This document shows, piece by piece, positions 33,301-43,176 of a stretch of 64,000 nt of DNA. The position numbers and the translations under genes are program-made. This stretch comes from Gnetum montanum (Eukaryota; Streptophyta; Gnetopsida; Gnetales; Gnetaceae), in assembly GCA_015680685.1 (NCBI GenBank), contig MNCI01005375.1:8887-72886 (forward strand), given 5' to 3'. The notes beneath the pieces are model-generated. The model was not told where the DNA came from. It did not search any database and worked only from the letters and a program-made list of their open reading frames with translations. Each line of letters opens with the position of its first letter. Within the stretch, counting starts at the first letter, position 1.

Positions 33301-34898
33301 TAGTTAACATCTTTGTCTAGTGTAACATAGATTGTACAACATGTTAAGATACCTCCACAAAACTTACTTGTTGGTATAGTAAATGGTCCCATGTGGGTTC
33401 TGAAAATAAGTGCCCATGTGATAGGAAATATATAATGTGTTATATAAGTGCTAGAATTTGTACTCAGACATGTCCCAGATCCAAGTTAAGTACCTCAAAC
33501 CTCTTGGGCACTGGTTGGAACATTCTATGCCTTCACCTCTGATCACCCCGTCAACCATAAATTTCAAAATACCCTGGTTTGCTCTAGGCAACAGTGTTTC
33601 TGTAATTGCGGCTGCTATCTCGGCTAATAACTATGACCATATGATCACACTGAAATAGCAGAGGAGAAATTGTAAGAAGTTCCATGCACCCTCCTAAAAC
33701 CAGATTGCTTGCTACCCCACACATGCATGAGGAGGAGTCACGTTATCCATAGGTTCACTGAGGCAGCACAAGACTCCTACAAGTTCAAAGATAATCAAGA
33801 TATGTTTAAACATGACCATACATGTTGAAGCATCAAACGTTCGCATTGTGTTCAAGTGAGGTTTACACGTAGCACAGCATGACCCTCTCTTTACATGTAG
33901 CATAACATGATCTTTCGACTACGAATCCCTTTTTTAGCATGAACCAAGGAGTCCCCCAATGAATGAAGGTAAAAATTACATGCAGTGTACTAAAAATATT
34001 TGGAGTAGCATAGCATAATGATTAAGCCCAGCATAATGTATAACAAGTAGAGCACTATAGACAGTGTTGCGGCATAGAAAACTTGGTAGAATAGCAAATT
34101 TAACAATGTAGCAGCACTGCAAGTTTGACAATGTAGCAACATGACAGACTGCCAACATATTGGCCTAAGGGCCTCACAACATAAGCAAAGTAGCGTAACA
34201 ATGACAACCTTATAGTCTAACCACGGAAATAGGAGAGAATTCATAGTGACCCCACTATCCCAATCCTACCTTGCTGCATGAAATAGCTCGCACCACACTA
34301 TGCTAAACATGCATCACACTACTATAAAAATGTTTTTGCAAATAACTAAACCCCTCCAAGTGTGGCATGCTATGCCAAGCATGTGCTATGCCACCTAGAA
34401 CTACACAAATGCCTGCAACAAGGTAGTCACCATTGTTAACAATGGCAGCTAGGGAAATATTGCATGCAGCCATAGCGTAGCATCCATACGGCCATTGTGG
34501 CCAACTAGTGAAAATGATGGCATAGCGGCTAAAGCAACAACCAAAATAGTATCAATAGATGCAAAATCCACCACAATAATAGCAATAGCAATCTGATCCT
34601 ATTCATCACCTAAAGAAAATAAGGATAGCACAGTGACTTACCGAGCTGAGAGAGCCTCTTGTTGCACCTCAATGTGTGCCTTGGACAGGCATCCCAGAGT
34701 GTCCTTCACCTCATCTAGTTTAGCAAGTCCTCGATGCTTACGCTTGCCTTTGGGTTCCACTATCTTTCTCACAAATTATCTTTGCCAACTTCTATGCTAT
34801 GCCTATTGCACTCTCTTTATTCGATTATGCTATCCTATGGGTGTGAGCTCTAATAATGAAAATGACAAGTTTACCAAGGGTTAAAACCTTATTTATAG
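30358..34898 (-). pseudogene. Antisense multi-exon accessory gene inside element A
   Basis: On the strand opposite to gag-pol, coding blocks separated by plausible introns run from a TATA box at 34,898-34,887 to a stop near 30,358. Candidate exons: to 34,642 (KRKHRGLAKLDEVKDTLG; donor CG/GTAAGT); 33,649-33,501 (acceptor TTTCAG; LLAEIAAAITETLLPRANQG); 33,399-33,368 (TWDHLLYQQ; donor GTAAGT); 33,316 to about 32,970 (FLCIANFYIDGNGLHN, KFYKKCKQAGWLDGEWAS); from 32,906 (acceptor TTACAG) on (VQGVWVVFEINDQLFAELFD, AWIMREVKEEG). Near 31,750-31,580 an RGRG-type start and EDATTLLGQLEREGLHFD end at CTG/GTGAGT; another block ends SYT at GTGAGT (31,265). The last block (31,060-30,358) is coiled coil-like. 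Phases of the first four exons agree. In-frame stops are mostly TAG. Family not recognised; it resembles LINE ORF3 and the B2 accessory ORF. Confidence 0.6.
34887..34898 (-). promoter_or_regulatory. TATA box of the antisense gene in A
   Basis: CTATAAATAAGG on the minus strand, upstream of the first candidate antisense exon. It is internal to the element and far from either LTR, so it would give the antisense gene its own promoter. Confidence 0.5.
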
Positions 34899-35070
34899 CC
34901 GACACGGTAAAACGCTTGCCATTTTCATGTTTTGATTAATGTGAGATGGCCCCTATAGCTTAGCACTATTATGTCATGGTCCCATCATAGCATAGAGATT
35001 ATCTGCAGCATAATAGGTGGGCCCACTAAAAATTTTTCCACATAGTGTTACTTTATCTTTACAAAACCTA

Positions 35071-35400
35071 CTTCACCATGGTCCACAAAGACCTTAAACT
35101 AGCAATCTTAACTTTCAATTCTACCCAGTAATGGTTCGTAAATACCTTAAACTAGCAATTCTGACCAGCGATTCAACCTGGTAACTATCTGCTAAGACCT
35201 TAAACAAGTGATTCTAATTTACGTAGGATACTAACCTATAGTGTAGCCTAATGATGGTCTGCTACGACTTTAAACTAGCAAAGCTAATGCCCCTTGCATT
35301 TTCAAACCCCTTAATGATCTACTAAGATCTTAAACTAGCAATTCTAATGTACAGTTTGTGCATGATTATGGTTAGCTAAGACCTTAAACTAGCAACTTGC
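35071..35400 (+). repeat. Array 2 of the AAACTAG repeat in A
   Basis: Six copies of a unit near GACCTTAAACTAGCAAT, usually preceded by CTGCTAA, CTACTAA or AGCTAA, 45-85 bases apart. It closes the spacer that holds the antisense gene and stands just before the RT region. Confidence 0.8.
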
Positions 35401-35616
35401 AAACTTTATGTAGTAGTTGAAAATTATTTCATGTTGCATTGTTGCTTTACAAACATTCATTACATGCTATTGTTACAAACAGGTATCACTTAACTTGGTC
35501 TTTTTTCTTATTGTGATAGGCTTAACAAGAATGACCATGCATGGTGATCTTAATTCGCTTTTAACCCTAATAGGTCCTCATGGCAGGCTCACAAGACACC
35601 TAAACTTAGAATCAAT
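35401..35616. other. Element A array-to-RT linker
   Basis: About 215 bases; no recognised domain. Coding for the pol linker seems to begin near 35,617 (WESSTDNTLASLE). Confidence 0.4.
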
Positions 35617-36770
35617 AAACTGGGAATCATCTACTGACAACACCCTAGCATCCCTAGAAACATAGATTAGCACGAACATTTGGTCCAAGCCTTAGACTTA
35701 GAGGCTGAGGATGTGATTGAGGACCCTCTCATTGAAACACCTATAACTACATCTAGGGGGGAATAAAGATATTAAAATTTAGCTACCTCCTAGATCCACA
35801 AATGCAAAAAGACATATCTAGAGTTCTCTAAGATAATGTCAAAGTGTTTACATGGTCCTATGAAGACATGCTGGGCTTAGACCTGCGGCTCATACAACAT
35901 AACATTGTCTTAGACCTGCATATCAAGGAAGTTAAGCAAAAGGCTCAAAAAATCAAATCGGAAATCACACTAGTTGTACATGATAAAATCACCAAGCTAT
36001 ATCAAGTTGGTTTCATTTGTGTAGTCATATACTCGAAGTGAGTGTCGAACATCATTGTAGTTTCTAAGAAAATGCGAGGTATACGAATTTTGTATAGACT
36101 TTCGAGATCTGAACAAAGCAACGATTAAAGATGATTTCCCATTACCAAGTATTGATCAACTTATTGACACTACGGTTGGTCATGCCTTACTGTCCTTTAT
36201 GGATGGGTTCTCAGATTACAACTAGATTCACATCAACCCATAGAATTAGTTAACAACTACTTTCATGACCCCATGGGAAACGTTTTGTTACACCATGATG
36301 CCTTTTGGGCTCAAAAAACCTTGAGCAACCTATCAACGAGCCATGACATACATTTTTAGTGACTACCTCTTGGAGAGACTAAATGATTACGTCGATGACA
36401 TAGCAGTCAAGTCTAAGGGAGCTACTAATCATCCCAATGATCTAGATGTTGTCCTCAAATGTTGTCATGGGCATGACTTGCATCTCAACCCAAGGAAATA
36501 TGTTTTAGGAGTTAAAACTAGATGCATGCTAGGGTTTGTAGTATCAGAAGCCAGGATACAAGTGGACCCTGACAAGGTAAAGGCCATCATCAACTTAGCA
36601 CCACCTATGAACCTTAAAGAGTTGCGTGGGTTGCAAGGCAGAGTATAGTTTATCCAAAGGTTTATCTTGAGGTTGACCGACAAGTTACACCCCATGAAAC
36701 ACTTGCTAAAGAAAGGGATCAACTTTGAGTGGAAAAAACAATGTCAATAAACCTTCAAAAACCTAAAGAA
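35617..36770 (+). pseudogene. Element A reverse transcriptase
   Basis: RT copies element RNA into DNA. The N-terminal region reads WSYEDMLGLDLRLIQHNIVL (35,850), then FCIDFRDLNKATIKDDFPLP (36,090), LLSFMDGFSDYN-TAG-IHIN (36,190), TFCYTMMPFGLKK (36,270), ATYQRAMTYIF, LNDYVDDIAVKSKGATNH (36,380; the catalytic Asp pair is intact), LGFVVSEARIQVDPDKVKAI and LKELRGLQGRV (36,630). Frameshifts occur between 36,041 and 36,343, and stops include TAG at YN(Q), P(Q)N(Q)L and GRV(Q)F. LKELRGLQGR and the YVDDIxVKSK context are Tat/Athila-side features. Confidence 0.85.
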
Positions 36771-37158
36771 GGAGCTTTTGCACCTCCCAACTATTTACCC
36801 ACCATAGAGGGATAAGCCTTTCTACATCTACCTTACCACCTCGGACACATCTATTGTAGCATTTTTATGTCAGAAGAAAGATGATGGCTCTGAAGTCCTA
36901 GTTTATTACTTGATCCATGCACTAATAGCTTATGAGGCAAAGTATAACAAAGTAGAAATAAATTATCTCTCTCTACTATTTGTGCTAGAAAAGTGGAGAC
37001 ATTACCTATTTCATAGCAAGGTTAACATCATATGCAAGAGCAGCATACTTCGTGCCATCAGGACAAACTTGTACGAGAGCAGTAAAATAGCCTGCTGGAA
37101 GGCTATAATAGTGGAATTTAATTTGCATTATGTTTCCCAATCATCGAGAAAGGGATAA
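36771..37158 (+). pseudogene. Element A RNase H (RT-linked)
   Basis: This is the ordinary gypsy RNase H that follows RT and removes RNA from hybrids. It reads FYIYLTTSDTSIVAFLCQKK (36,815), EAKYNKVEINYLSLLFVLEK (36,930), WRHYLFHSKVNIIC and a C-terminal KIACWKAIIVEFNLHYVSQS. The Asp of the first motif is replaced (TTSDTS), and the Glu of the second is present. Stops lie upstream at QCQ-TAA and YPP-TAG. Confidence 0.75.
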
Positions 37159-37720
37159 GAAATACCTACAAAGCCCACAACCTCACCCATCAATGATTAG
37201 GCAATAATAGAACTCAAATTCCCTGACAAACACATCAATAGCCTAAGCCCTGTACCATCTAACTTCGGAGCAACTCTACATTTTGATGGCACTTCAACCA
37301 CACAAGCAAGAAGTGCCACAGTAGTTATTACTTTTCCTTCTAGGGAGATTTGACCTTTTGCTTATTTCTTTATGTTCCTTTGTATGAATAATGTAGCCAG
37401 GTAAGAAGGACTCCTTAGGGGCCTCTTAGCAGCCCAAGAACTCGAGATTCAACATTTGGTAGTCTGAGGTGATTCCTAACTTGTTTTCAACTAGATTACC
37501 AAAGTCTATGCCTGTAAAGCTTCACACTTATAGCCTTATTGTGACTTGACCAAGAGTTTGATGAAATATTTTATAACGATAGACATCCAACACATGCGTC
37601 ATAACGAGAACACTGTAGTAGATGCCTTTGCCACATTAGCATTGAATGTGCCACCACAACTATTTGCGACTTTGGCTGCTTCAATAAAAGAATGCATAGA
37701 ACATATTATTTAAGCGGTAC
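37159..37720 (+). pseudogene. Element A second RNase H (archaeal-type)
   Basis: A second, separate RNase H follows the first. It reads ATLHFDGTSTTQARSATVVI (37,270; Asp of motif 1 present), NNVAR-TAG-EGLLRGLLAAQ (37,390; normally NNxAEYEAL), a VV-stop-GDS-stop-LVFN motif (37,460) and NTVVDAFATLAL (37,610). An additional RNase H between RT-RNase H and integrase is the hallmark of Tat-group elements. The stops are at Gln-like codons. Element D has the homologous domain, where element C inserted. Confidence 0.8.
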
Positions 37721-37839
37721 ATATCACAACTATAAGTACAACTAATATTCAAGAGTGGTAATCTAATATTAAAGCTTACTTTCAACATGGAAAACCCTCG
37801 CATGGCTTAACATCCTCTCAAAAGGATGCAATCCGAAAG

Positions 37840-38998
37840 CGAGTGCGGTAGTATGTCCTCATAGGAGATTACACTTTATGCAAATGCTCCTTTGATGGGA
37901 TATTACTAACTTGCATTGGTGGGGAACAAGCACATAAGATCCTTAACAAAGTCCACGAGGGACTATGTGGAGGACACATAGCCCCTAGTGCTATGGTAGC
38001 AAAAATTAGATGCCTAGGGTATTACTGGCCTTGCATAAAATGAGATTGCCTCGCCAAAGTTAGGATGTATGATACATGCCAATACCATGCAAATATTATA
38101 CATGTATCACCTACTAAGTTGCATCCTACACAGATGATGTGGCAATTCCAACGTTGGGGACTAGACATCATACGACCCATCACATCTAAGTCTTCTGTAG
38201 GACACAGCTTCATCATCATTGCCACTGAGTACTTGACAAAATTGGTGGAGGCTATTTCCTTAAGGAAGACTGCATCTCAACAAGTTTGCCACTTTATCTT
38301 AGACAACATAGTAACAAGGTCTGGTCTTCCCATGACTATTGTGATAAACAATGGGCCATAGTTTAGTAGCACGGAAACCAAAACCTTTTGTGATAACCTT
38401 GGCATCAAGCACTCATTTTCGTCACTGTACTAACCATAGGCAAATAGTCAGGTAGAGGTAACAAACAAGGACATCATCAACTTGCTCAAAAGGATGCTTA
38501 GCAGCAGTAAGAGGTGATGGAATGAGAAAATCCTCTACGTGTTGTGGGCTTACCGCATGACATGCAGAATGGCTATAGGTAATACTTCTTACAGCCTTGT
38601 TTATGGATCTGAAGTGGTGTTACCTCTTGAATTTTAGGTGCAAACACTACAAATGATCCTTTCAAGGGTCATGAAAAAGGCCCAAAATAACAAGTTAAGG
38701 ATCATTGAATTTGACTCCATAGAGGAGGAGCATGACCAAACACTTGATTAGATTTAATGGTACTAGGACAAGTAGTGGCAAAAGCACCATTGCAATCTAC
38801 ATCAATGACCAATCAAAAAAGGGGACCTAGTCCTCAAGGCTATTTATGAACATCTAAACAAGTTCTCAGCAAACTGGGAAGGCCCATTGATAGTCACAAA
38901 AGCCTACGAGAATGGGGCCTTCAAGCTAGCTAATATGGATGGTAATGAATTTGCAAATCCCGTGAACCACTTGTACCTCAATCCATACTACATTTGAT
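37840..38998 (+). pseudogene. Element A integrase
   Basis: Integrase inserts element DNA into the genome. Zinc-binding N-terminus: HKILNKVHEGLCGGHIAPSA (37,930) ... DCLAKVRMYDTCQYHANI (38,050). Catalytic core: WGLDII (38,155, first Asp), IVINNGP-TAG-FSS (38,340; the second Asp is Asn), QVEVTNKDII (38,450; Glu present). The C-terminal part reads KKGDLVLKAIYEHLNKFSA and PVNHLYLNPYYI before the stop at 38,997. Stops at P(Q)FSS, Y(Y)P(Q)AN and further on are mainly TAG. With the Asp-to-Asn change this copy is catalytically dead. Confidence 0.85.
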
Positions 38999-39014
38999 AC
39001 AAAGCAAGGTAAGC

Positions 39015-39430
39015 ATGATTGTCCTCTATGACGTTAAAATGAAAAAACGCGTCCGCTACGATGTAAAACTAGCACAGAATGTTTGCTACAACGTAAAACT
39101 AGCACATAACATCTGCTATGATGTTAAATTAGCACAACACATCTTTGGGCCATGACATAAAACTAGCACCCATAGTATGGTCCACTACGACCTTAAAATG
39201 GCCATCCACCATCTGCTACGACAATAAACTAGCATAGCAGTTTTCCAGGACCTTAAACTGGCACATCGGTTTGCTATGACCTTAAACTAGCCCTTCTACC
39301 ATCCTTTATGAAGTTAAACTAGCACAACAGTCTGCTAGGACCTTAAACTAGCATATTACAGTCTGCTAGGACCTTAAACTAGGACATCTGATGGTTCACC
39401 AAGATCTTAAATTAGGTTCACACTTCAACA
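39015..39430 (+). repeat. Array 3 of the AAACTAG repeat in A
   Basis: About thirteen copies, period near 30-38 bases, directly after the integrase stop. A late copy reads CTGCTAGGACCTTAAACTAG; earlier ones vary in the middle (GATGTAAAACTAGCAC, GACCTTAAACTGGCAC). Confidence 0.85.
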
Positions 39431-40875
39431 CTAACCAGAACAACATCCACCACCCTATAAGAAAGTGAGCATGCATAATGCCAACTTTCTAGAAAACCTA
39501 GGGTGGGATGTTGTAGTTCTAGAATGCAGTTCACATTGCTAAGGAAACACCCTCTGGAACACATGTAGCTTCACCAACCCTGGCATCTTACTAATCTTCC
39601 ATAGATGTCCTATGACATCTTACTGACCTTTTGGAGCTACCGCTACCATAGCCACTCATCTCAATGGTAGCTCTTGTCATCAGCACCTACTATTGGAGGC
39701 CCAGCACTATTATGGTCCACCCAAAATCTTGTCATCCTCCAACCCTCACCATCATCCAAGTCCAAGAGTTGTTCAGCTATTAGGCCTCTCACCTTGTAGC
39801 TAGACTACATGATGTTTACCTAGGATGAGGAATCTTGAGCACTTGCATTGCCACTGCTCCTAGCCTCTTCAGTACCAACCTCTCTAGTCTACCGTCACCA
39901 GAACCGTTGCTGGCCTTTCTACTTTGGACATTGCATGCCTCAACAAAAATTCTTGCCACTCAAGTAGTGTCTAAAGTAAGTAGGAATTTTCCCTCACTTC
40001 ATTTCATGGTTACATTTTCCTGGTTTTCTCTCTGTTGTGTTTGCAGGATACAAGCCAAGATGGTACCATTCAGAGAGGCGTTCCACTAGGAGAACAAGAT
40101 GCTACATAGTTCCGAAATGATCACTTAGAATAGCTTGGTTACTTAGGAGTGCCCATCCCACCCTCCTTATTAATCCTTTTAACGTTGTTTCTCATACCTG
40201 TGTTTTTTCACATATCTTTTACAAGCTTTCGCAATGCATATAAAGACCTCCCACATGCCCAAATGCCAAGTCCATGATGTGCATAATGCAACTCCCAACA
40301 TGGGAAGCATCTGTAGGTAGGTCAAAGCCCCACATGGATGTAACAAAACTCATCTCAAGGAGGAAATACCTATCCTACAACAACAAGGTTGTTTACAAGT
40401 TAACATTGCTAAACAGGAGAAGAAAAGCAAAAAATTTTAGAGTAGAAGAGCTCAAAAAAAAGGGTGCCTAAAACAAATGGCACCACAACTATTTCAAAAC
40501 GACCATCTCTAAGAACTTTGATGAGAGATGGAAGGCTAGCAAAAGAAAGATGCCCATGCATGCTGACTCCCTCACAAGCACTCTGATGAGAGGTCAAAGG
40601 CTAGCAAAAGAAATATGCCCATGCATGCTGACTCCATCACAAGCACTCTGACAAGGGATCATGCTCTGTTACATATTTTCCTTTCCCAAACCTATCCCCT
40701 CAAGTCCATCCTTTCCTCCTTCCCTACATGACTATCTTAGTACCCTCAAGCATGGCAAAGCCACATCTGAGCGACCACTGGAGAACAATGTTAGAATTTT
40801 TTTTTTCATGGTGTTTCGTATTCTTTGTTGATGTCCCTTAGGCAAGTCCTCCAGACGTCAACACAGATGGGCCAT
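39431..40875. other. Element A 3' spacer
   Basis: About 1.4 kb between array 3 and the 3' LTR. There are only short ORFs (for example 39,835-40,089) without recognisable domains. The last bases before the LTR (AGATGGGCCAT) contain a weak purine run that may be the decayed polypurine tract. A 65-bp tandem duplication lies at 40,519-40,648. Confidence 0.45.
40519..40648. repeat. 65-bp tandem duplication
   Basis: Two copies starting TGATGAGAG at 40,519 and 40,584, including GGCTAGCAAAAGAAA and CCCATGCATGCTGACTCC, with a few differences. It is a local duplication inside the A 3' spacer. Confidence 0.9.
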
Positions 40876-43001
40876 TGAAACACCGTAAAATTTTAGGACC
40901 CAAATGCCTCAATAGAGTCTTGAAATTTAGGTAAAGACTTCCACAAGTGGAATGTCACGATGGACTATCCAGACAACATAGTCACTGAGGGTAGAATGCA
41001 CAATCTAGTAAGTTTTCTATTTTCTTGGCTGACAGGCCTATTGAACTCTCTAGCCTACTCAACTAGACAGTTGACCTGGCTGACAGTCTACCCAGTGACC
41101 ATGTTAGGAGTTGTCGAAAGAATTTAGGATGAGCTAAATAGTTCAGCAATTTTTCTAATGAAAAAATCTACTACACTATGCTACCCTGTGTAGGGTATCA
41201 AGCCTTGAGGAGACCAATCAAACATCCATGATGTAAATTGATAACAAGCAAGTCTTCTAGAGCATCTGCCCTATTTCATCCCTAAAGTGTGAGTGATATG
41301 GTGTAATAGAATGTGGCAAATTTTGTCAAGAATTATCAATCTGAGTGCTATGTTGTGCTATGCTACACATCATAGCACAACATAGTGGGGATATACTTCG
41401 AAAACATTCCTACTCAAACAGATCCAACGAAGTAAAATCACTTTCCCTTGCTTCAACCATCAAACGAGACTACTCTGCTAACACACCAAGACATGACAAA
41501 TATCCTATGAAAAAATGCTTGGAAAAATGAGTTAGGATTCAGCCAACACTAGGTACTACACTATGCTATGCTATGCAGCGTAGCACAGCTTTACAAGGAT
41601 AGAACACATAAAGGCCCATTTGCCAAGTGACTCCAACAAGAGAATCACACTTGGCAATGCTTTAGCCTCCAAAACTACTTATCCCACTTAGCGCTTACTC
41701 CTCAAGCAAATTTTCTTGATAAAACATTGCAAATTACACAAGGATGCATGTTATATTGGCTGCTATGCTGCATAGCGTAGCACAACGTAGAAAGGATGGA
41801 AAAAAATAGAATGCCCAAAGGATGAACTTAGTATGTTTGAAGGCTTTCTAGCATGGAAGAAAAATTTGTAGTTACTTGCCTAACCAAGCCTTAGATAGAT
41901 GCTCTCGAATTCTAGGTAAGAATCCTATCAAGATCAGTGGATACATTATACTACGCTACGTTGCATAGCATAGCATAGTGTGCAATTACTTACACCATGC
42001 CAACATGATGGATAGAGTAACTAATGTAACACTTACATGGAGGCATTAAGACATTTTCAGTTAGCTCTAAAACTTGTTGGCAATGATCATTCTCACCCTG
42101 GCACCTCTTCAGTGGATAAAATCAGCAAGTTTTCATCATTTTACATATCCCTAGTCAATTCTGAAAATTGTCCCTATGCTTGAACCTACTAAACAAAAGT
42201 AGGGAATACGTTGTCCTAGAGCATAGGCTTCATTTCACTTTTATTGTTGGTATGCTTTTTAGATTTTGGCACATGTAGTTTCAGTAATATGGTCACAGTG
42301 TAATAGTGTTCACATCTAGCATCACACACCTACATACCATAGCCATGTTTGCACCTTGTGGGGCCCAAGACACATGGCATCCAGACCACGTTCTTCTCCT
42401 ACTCCTAGCCCTATAAATATCCTGGCAAACAATGTTCAAAGGGTTGGCTTTTTGGGACCATAGCTGGCATTTTTAGCATTCTTGTTAGCTGTGAGAATTC
42501 TAGTTGACTCTAGACATCCTTTTGTGGGTTTATCATTTTGGCACTTTGGTGAGCCAATTGGCAAGCAAAAGAATCCCGAGTAGTGAGCTATTGGCTATAG
42601 TTCAGGGACTTGTGACCATACTACTCTATAGTAAGCTGTGCCATTCTAGTGTTGCATGTTCAGTTGTATGCTTTTCAAAAAAACAAAGATTAGATCTACC
42701 ATCTTGGGGTGGTGCATGTTCTCACCCAAATCTCTTTTATTCTTTGTTTACTTTCATTCCTTCTAGCACTATTTTTATCATCTTGCATTTGTTCATCATC
42801 AATTCACTTGCATATGTTGCTTCTAAAAAAATGTTTATGAAAGGTTATGTTACACCGATTAAGTCCTTGTCTAATTGACCAGACTGTTCAAGGAACCCCA
42901 TTTTCATTTCTCTACAGCACAGCCCTCACACGGATCCAGGGTTAAACTGTATGCTTGGCAACCTCTCAGTGTTCTAGCCATTGATGTTTTCAGTCGCTAC
43001 A
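40876..43001 (+). repeat. Element A 3' LTR
   Basis: It starts TGAAACACC and ends GCTACA before the AGACT duplication, 2,126 bp. It matches the 5' LTR over its first about 1.5 kb and has a unique 3' part with a TATA box, CTATAAATAT, at 42,411-42,420. Five GCTATGC palindromes occur with the same spacing as in the 5' LTR (41,171; 41,350; 41,557; 41,761; 41,949). The second is a 13-bp perfect inverted repeat, ATGTTGTGCTATG / CATAGCACAACAT, with an 8-base loop (41,350-41,383). Confidence 0.9.
42411..42420 (+). promoter_or_regulatory. TATA box in A 3' LTR
   Basis: CTATAAATAT, within the LTR part that has no counterpart in the damaged 5' LTR. It marks the U3-R border. Confidence 0.55.
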
Positions 43002-43006
43002 AGACT
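43002..43006. repeat. Element A target-site duplication, right copy (AGACT)
   Basis: Exact copy of 18,174-18,178. Confidence 0.9.
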
Positions 43007-43176
43007 CAACCCTAAATACTTACCAAAATACTCCCTTTCTATGTGCCTAAGTGCTATATTTATAGTCTAAGATAGGAATCATGATATCATGTATTCGATA
43101 TCGTTATCTAAGTTGTGATATCACATACCTGATATCGAGTATCTAATATTGGAACCTGGCAAACCACAATTCATCA
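43002..43176 (-). repeat. B2 5' LTR, right piece
   Basis: It matches 3,655-3,824 of the B2 3' LTR ('tatgtgcctaagtgctatatttata', 'tacctgatat'). It ends TTCATCA at 43,176, after which B3 gag resumes. Confidence 0.85.

Larger units (their letters stand above)
18179..43001 (+). mobile_element. A: giant Tat-like Ty3/gypsy element, plus strand, with nested LINE
   Basis: A spans 24.8 kb, or 18.8 kb without the LINE. Ends are TG...CA with a perfect 5-bp duplication, and removing A rejoins the B2 LTR cleanly. Order: 5' LTR, leader, gag, protease, a 6 kb spacer holding an antisense gene, RT, RNase H, a second RNase H, integrase, 3' spacer, 3' LTR. The second RNase H and RT words FGLKK, YVDDIAVKSK and LKELRGLQGR place it in the Tat group (Ogre relatives). 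All genes contain stops and frameshifts. Confidence 0.9.
2986..43176 (-). mobile_element. B2: minus-strand non-autonomous Athila-like element, split by B1 and by A
   Basis: The left (3') LTR begins TGATGAG at 2,986 and the right (5') LTR ends TTCATCA at 43,176. The right LTR is cut into 17,605-18,178 and 43,002-43,176 by giant element A. Internal sequence on the minus strand holds gag (17,585-17,141 continuing at 10,507-8,809, cut by B1), a non-coding stretch, and a coiled-coil accessory ORF (6,808-4,050). No RT, RNase H or integrase is recognisable, so the element would have depended on enzymes from a relative such as B3. Flanks ATAAC and ATTAG both differ by one base from ATAAG in the homologous gag, the presumed duplicated target. 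Confidence 0.8.
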
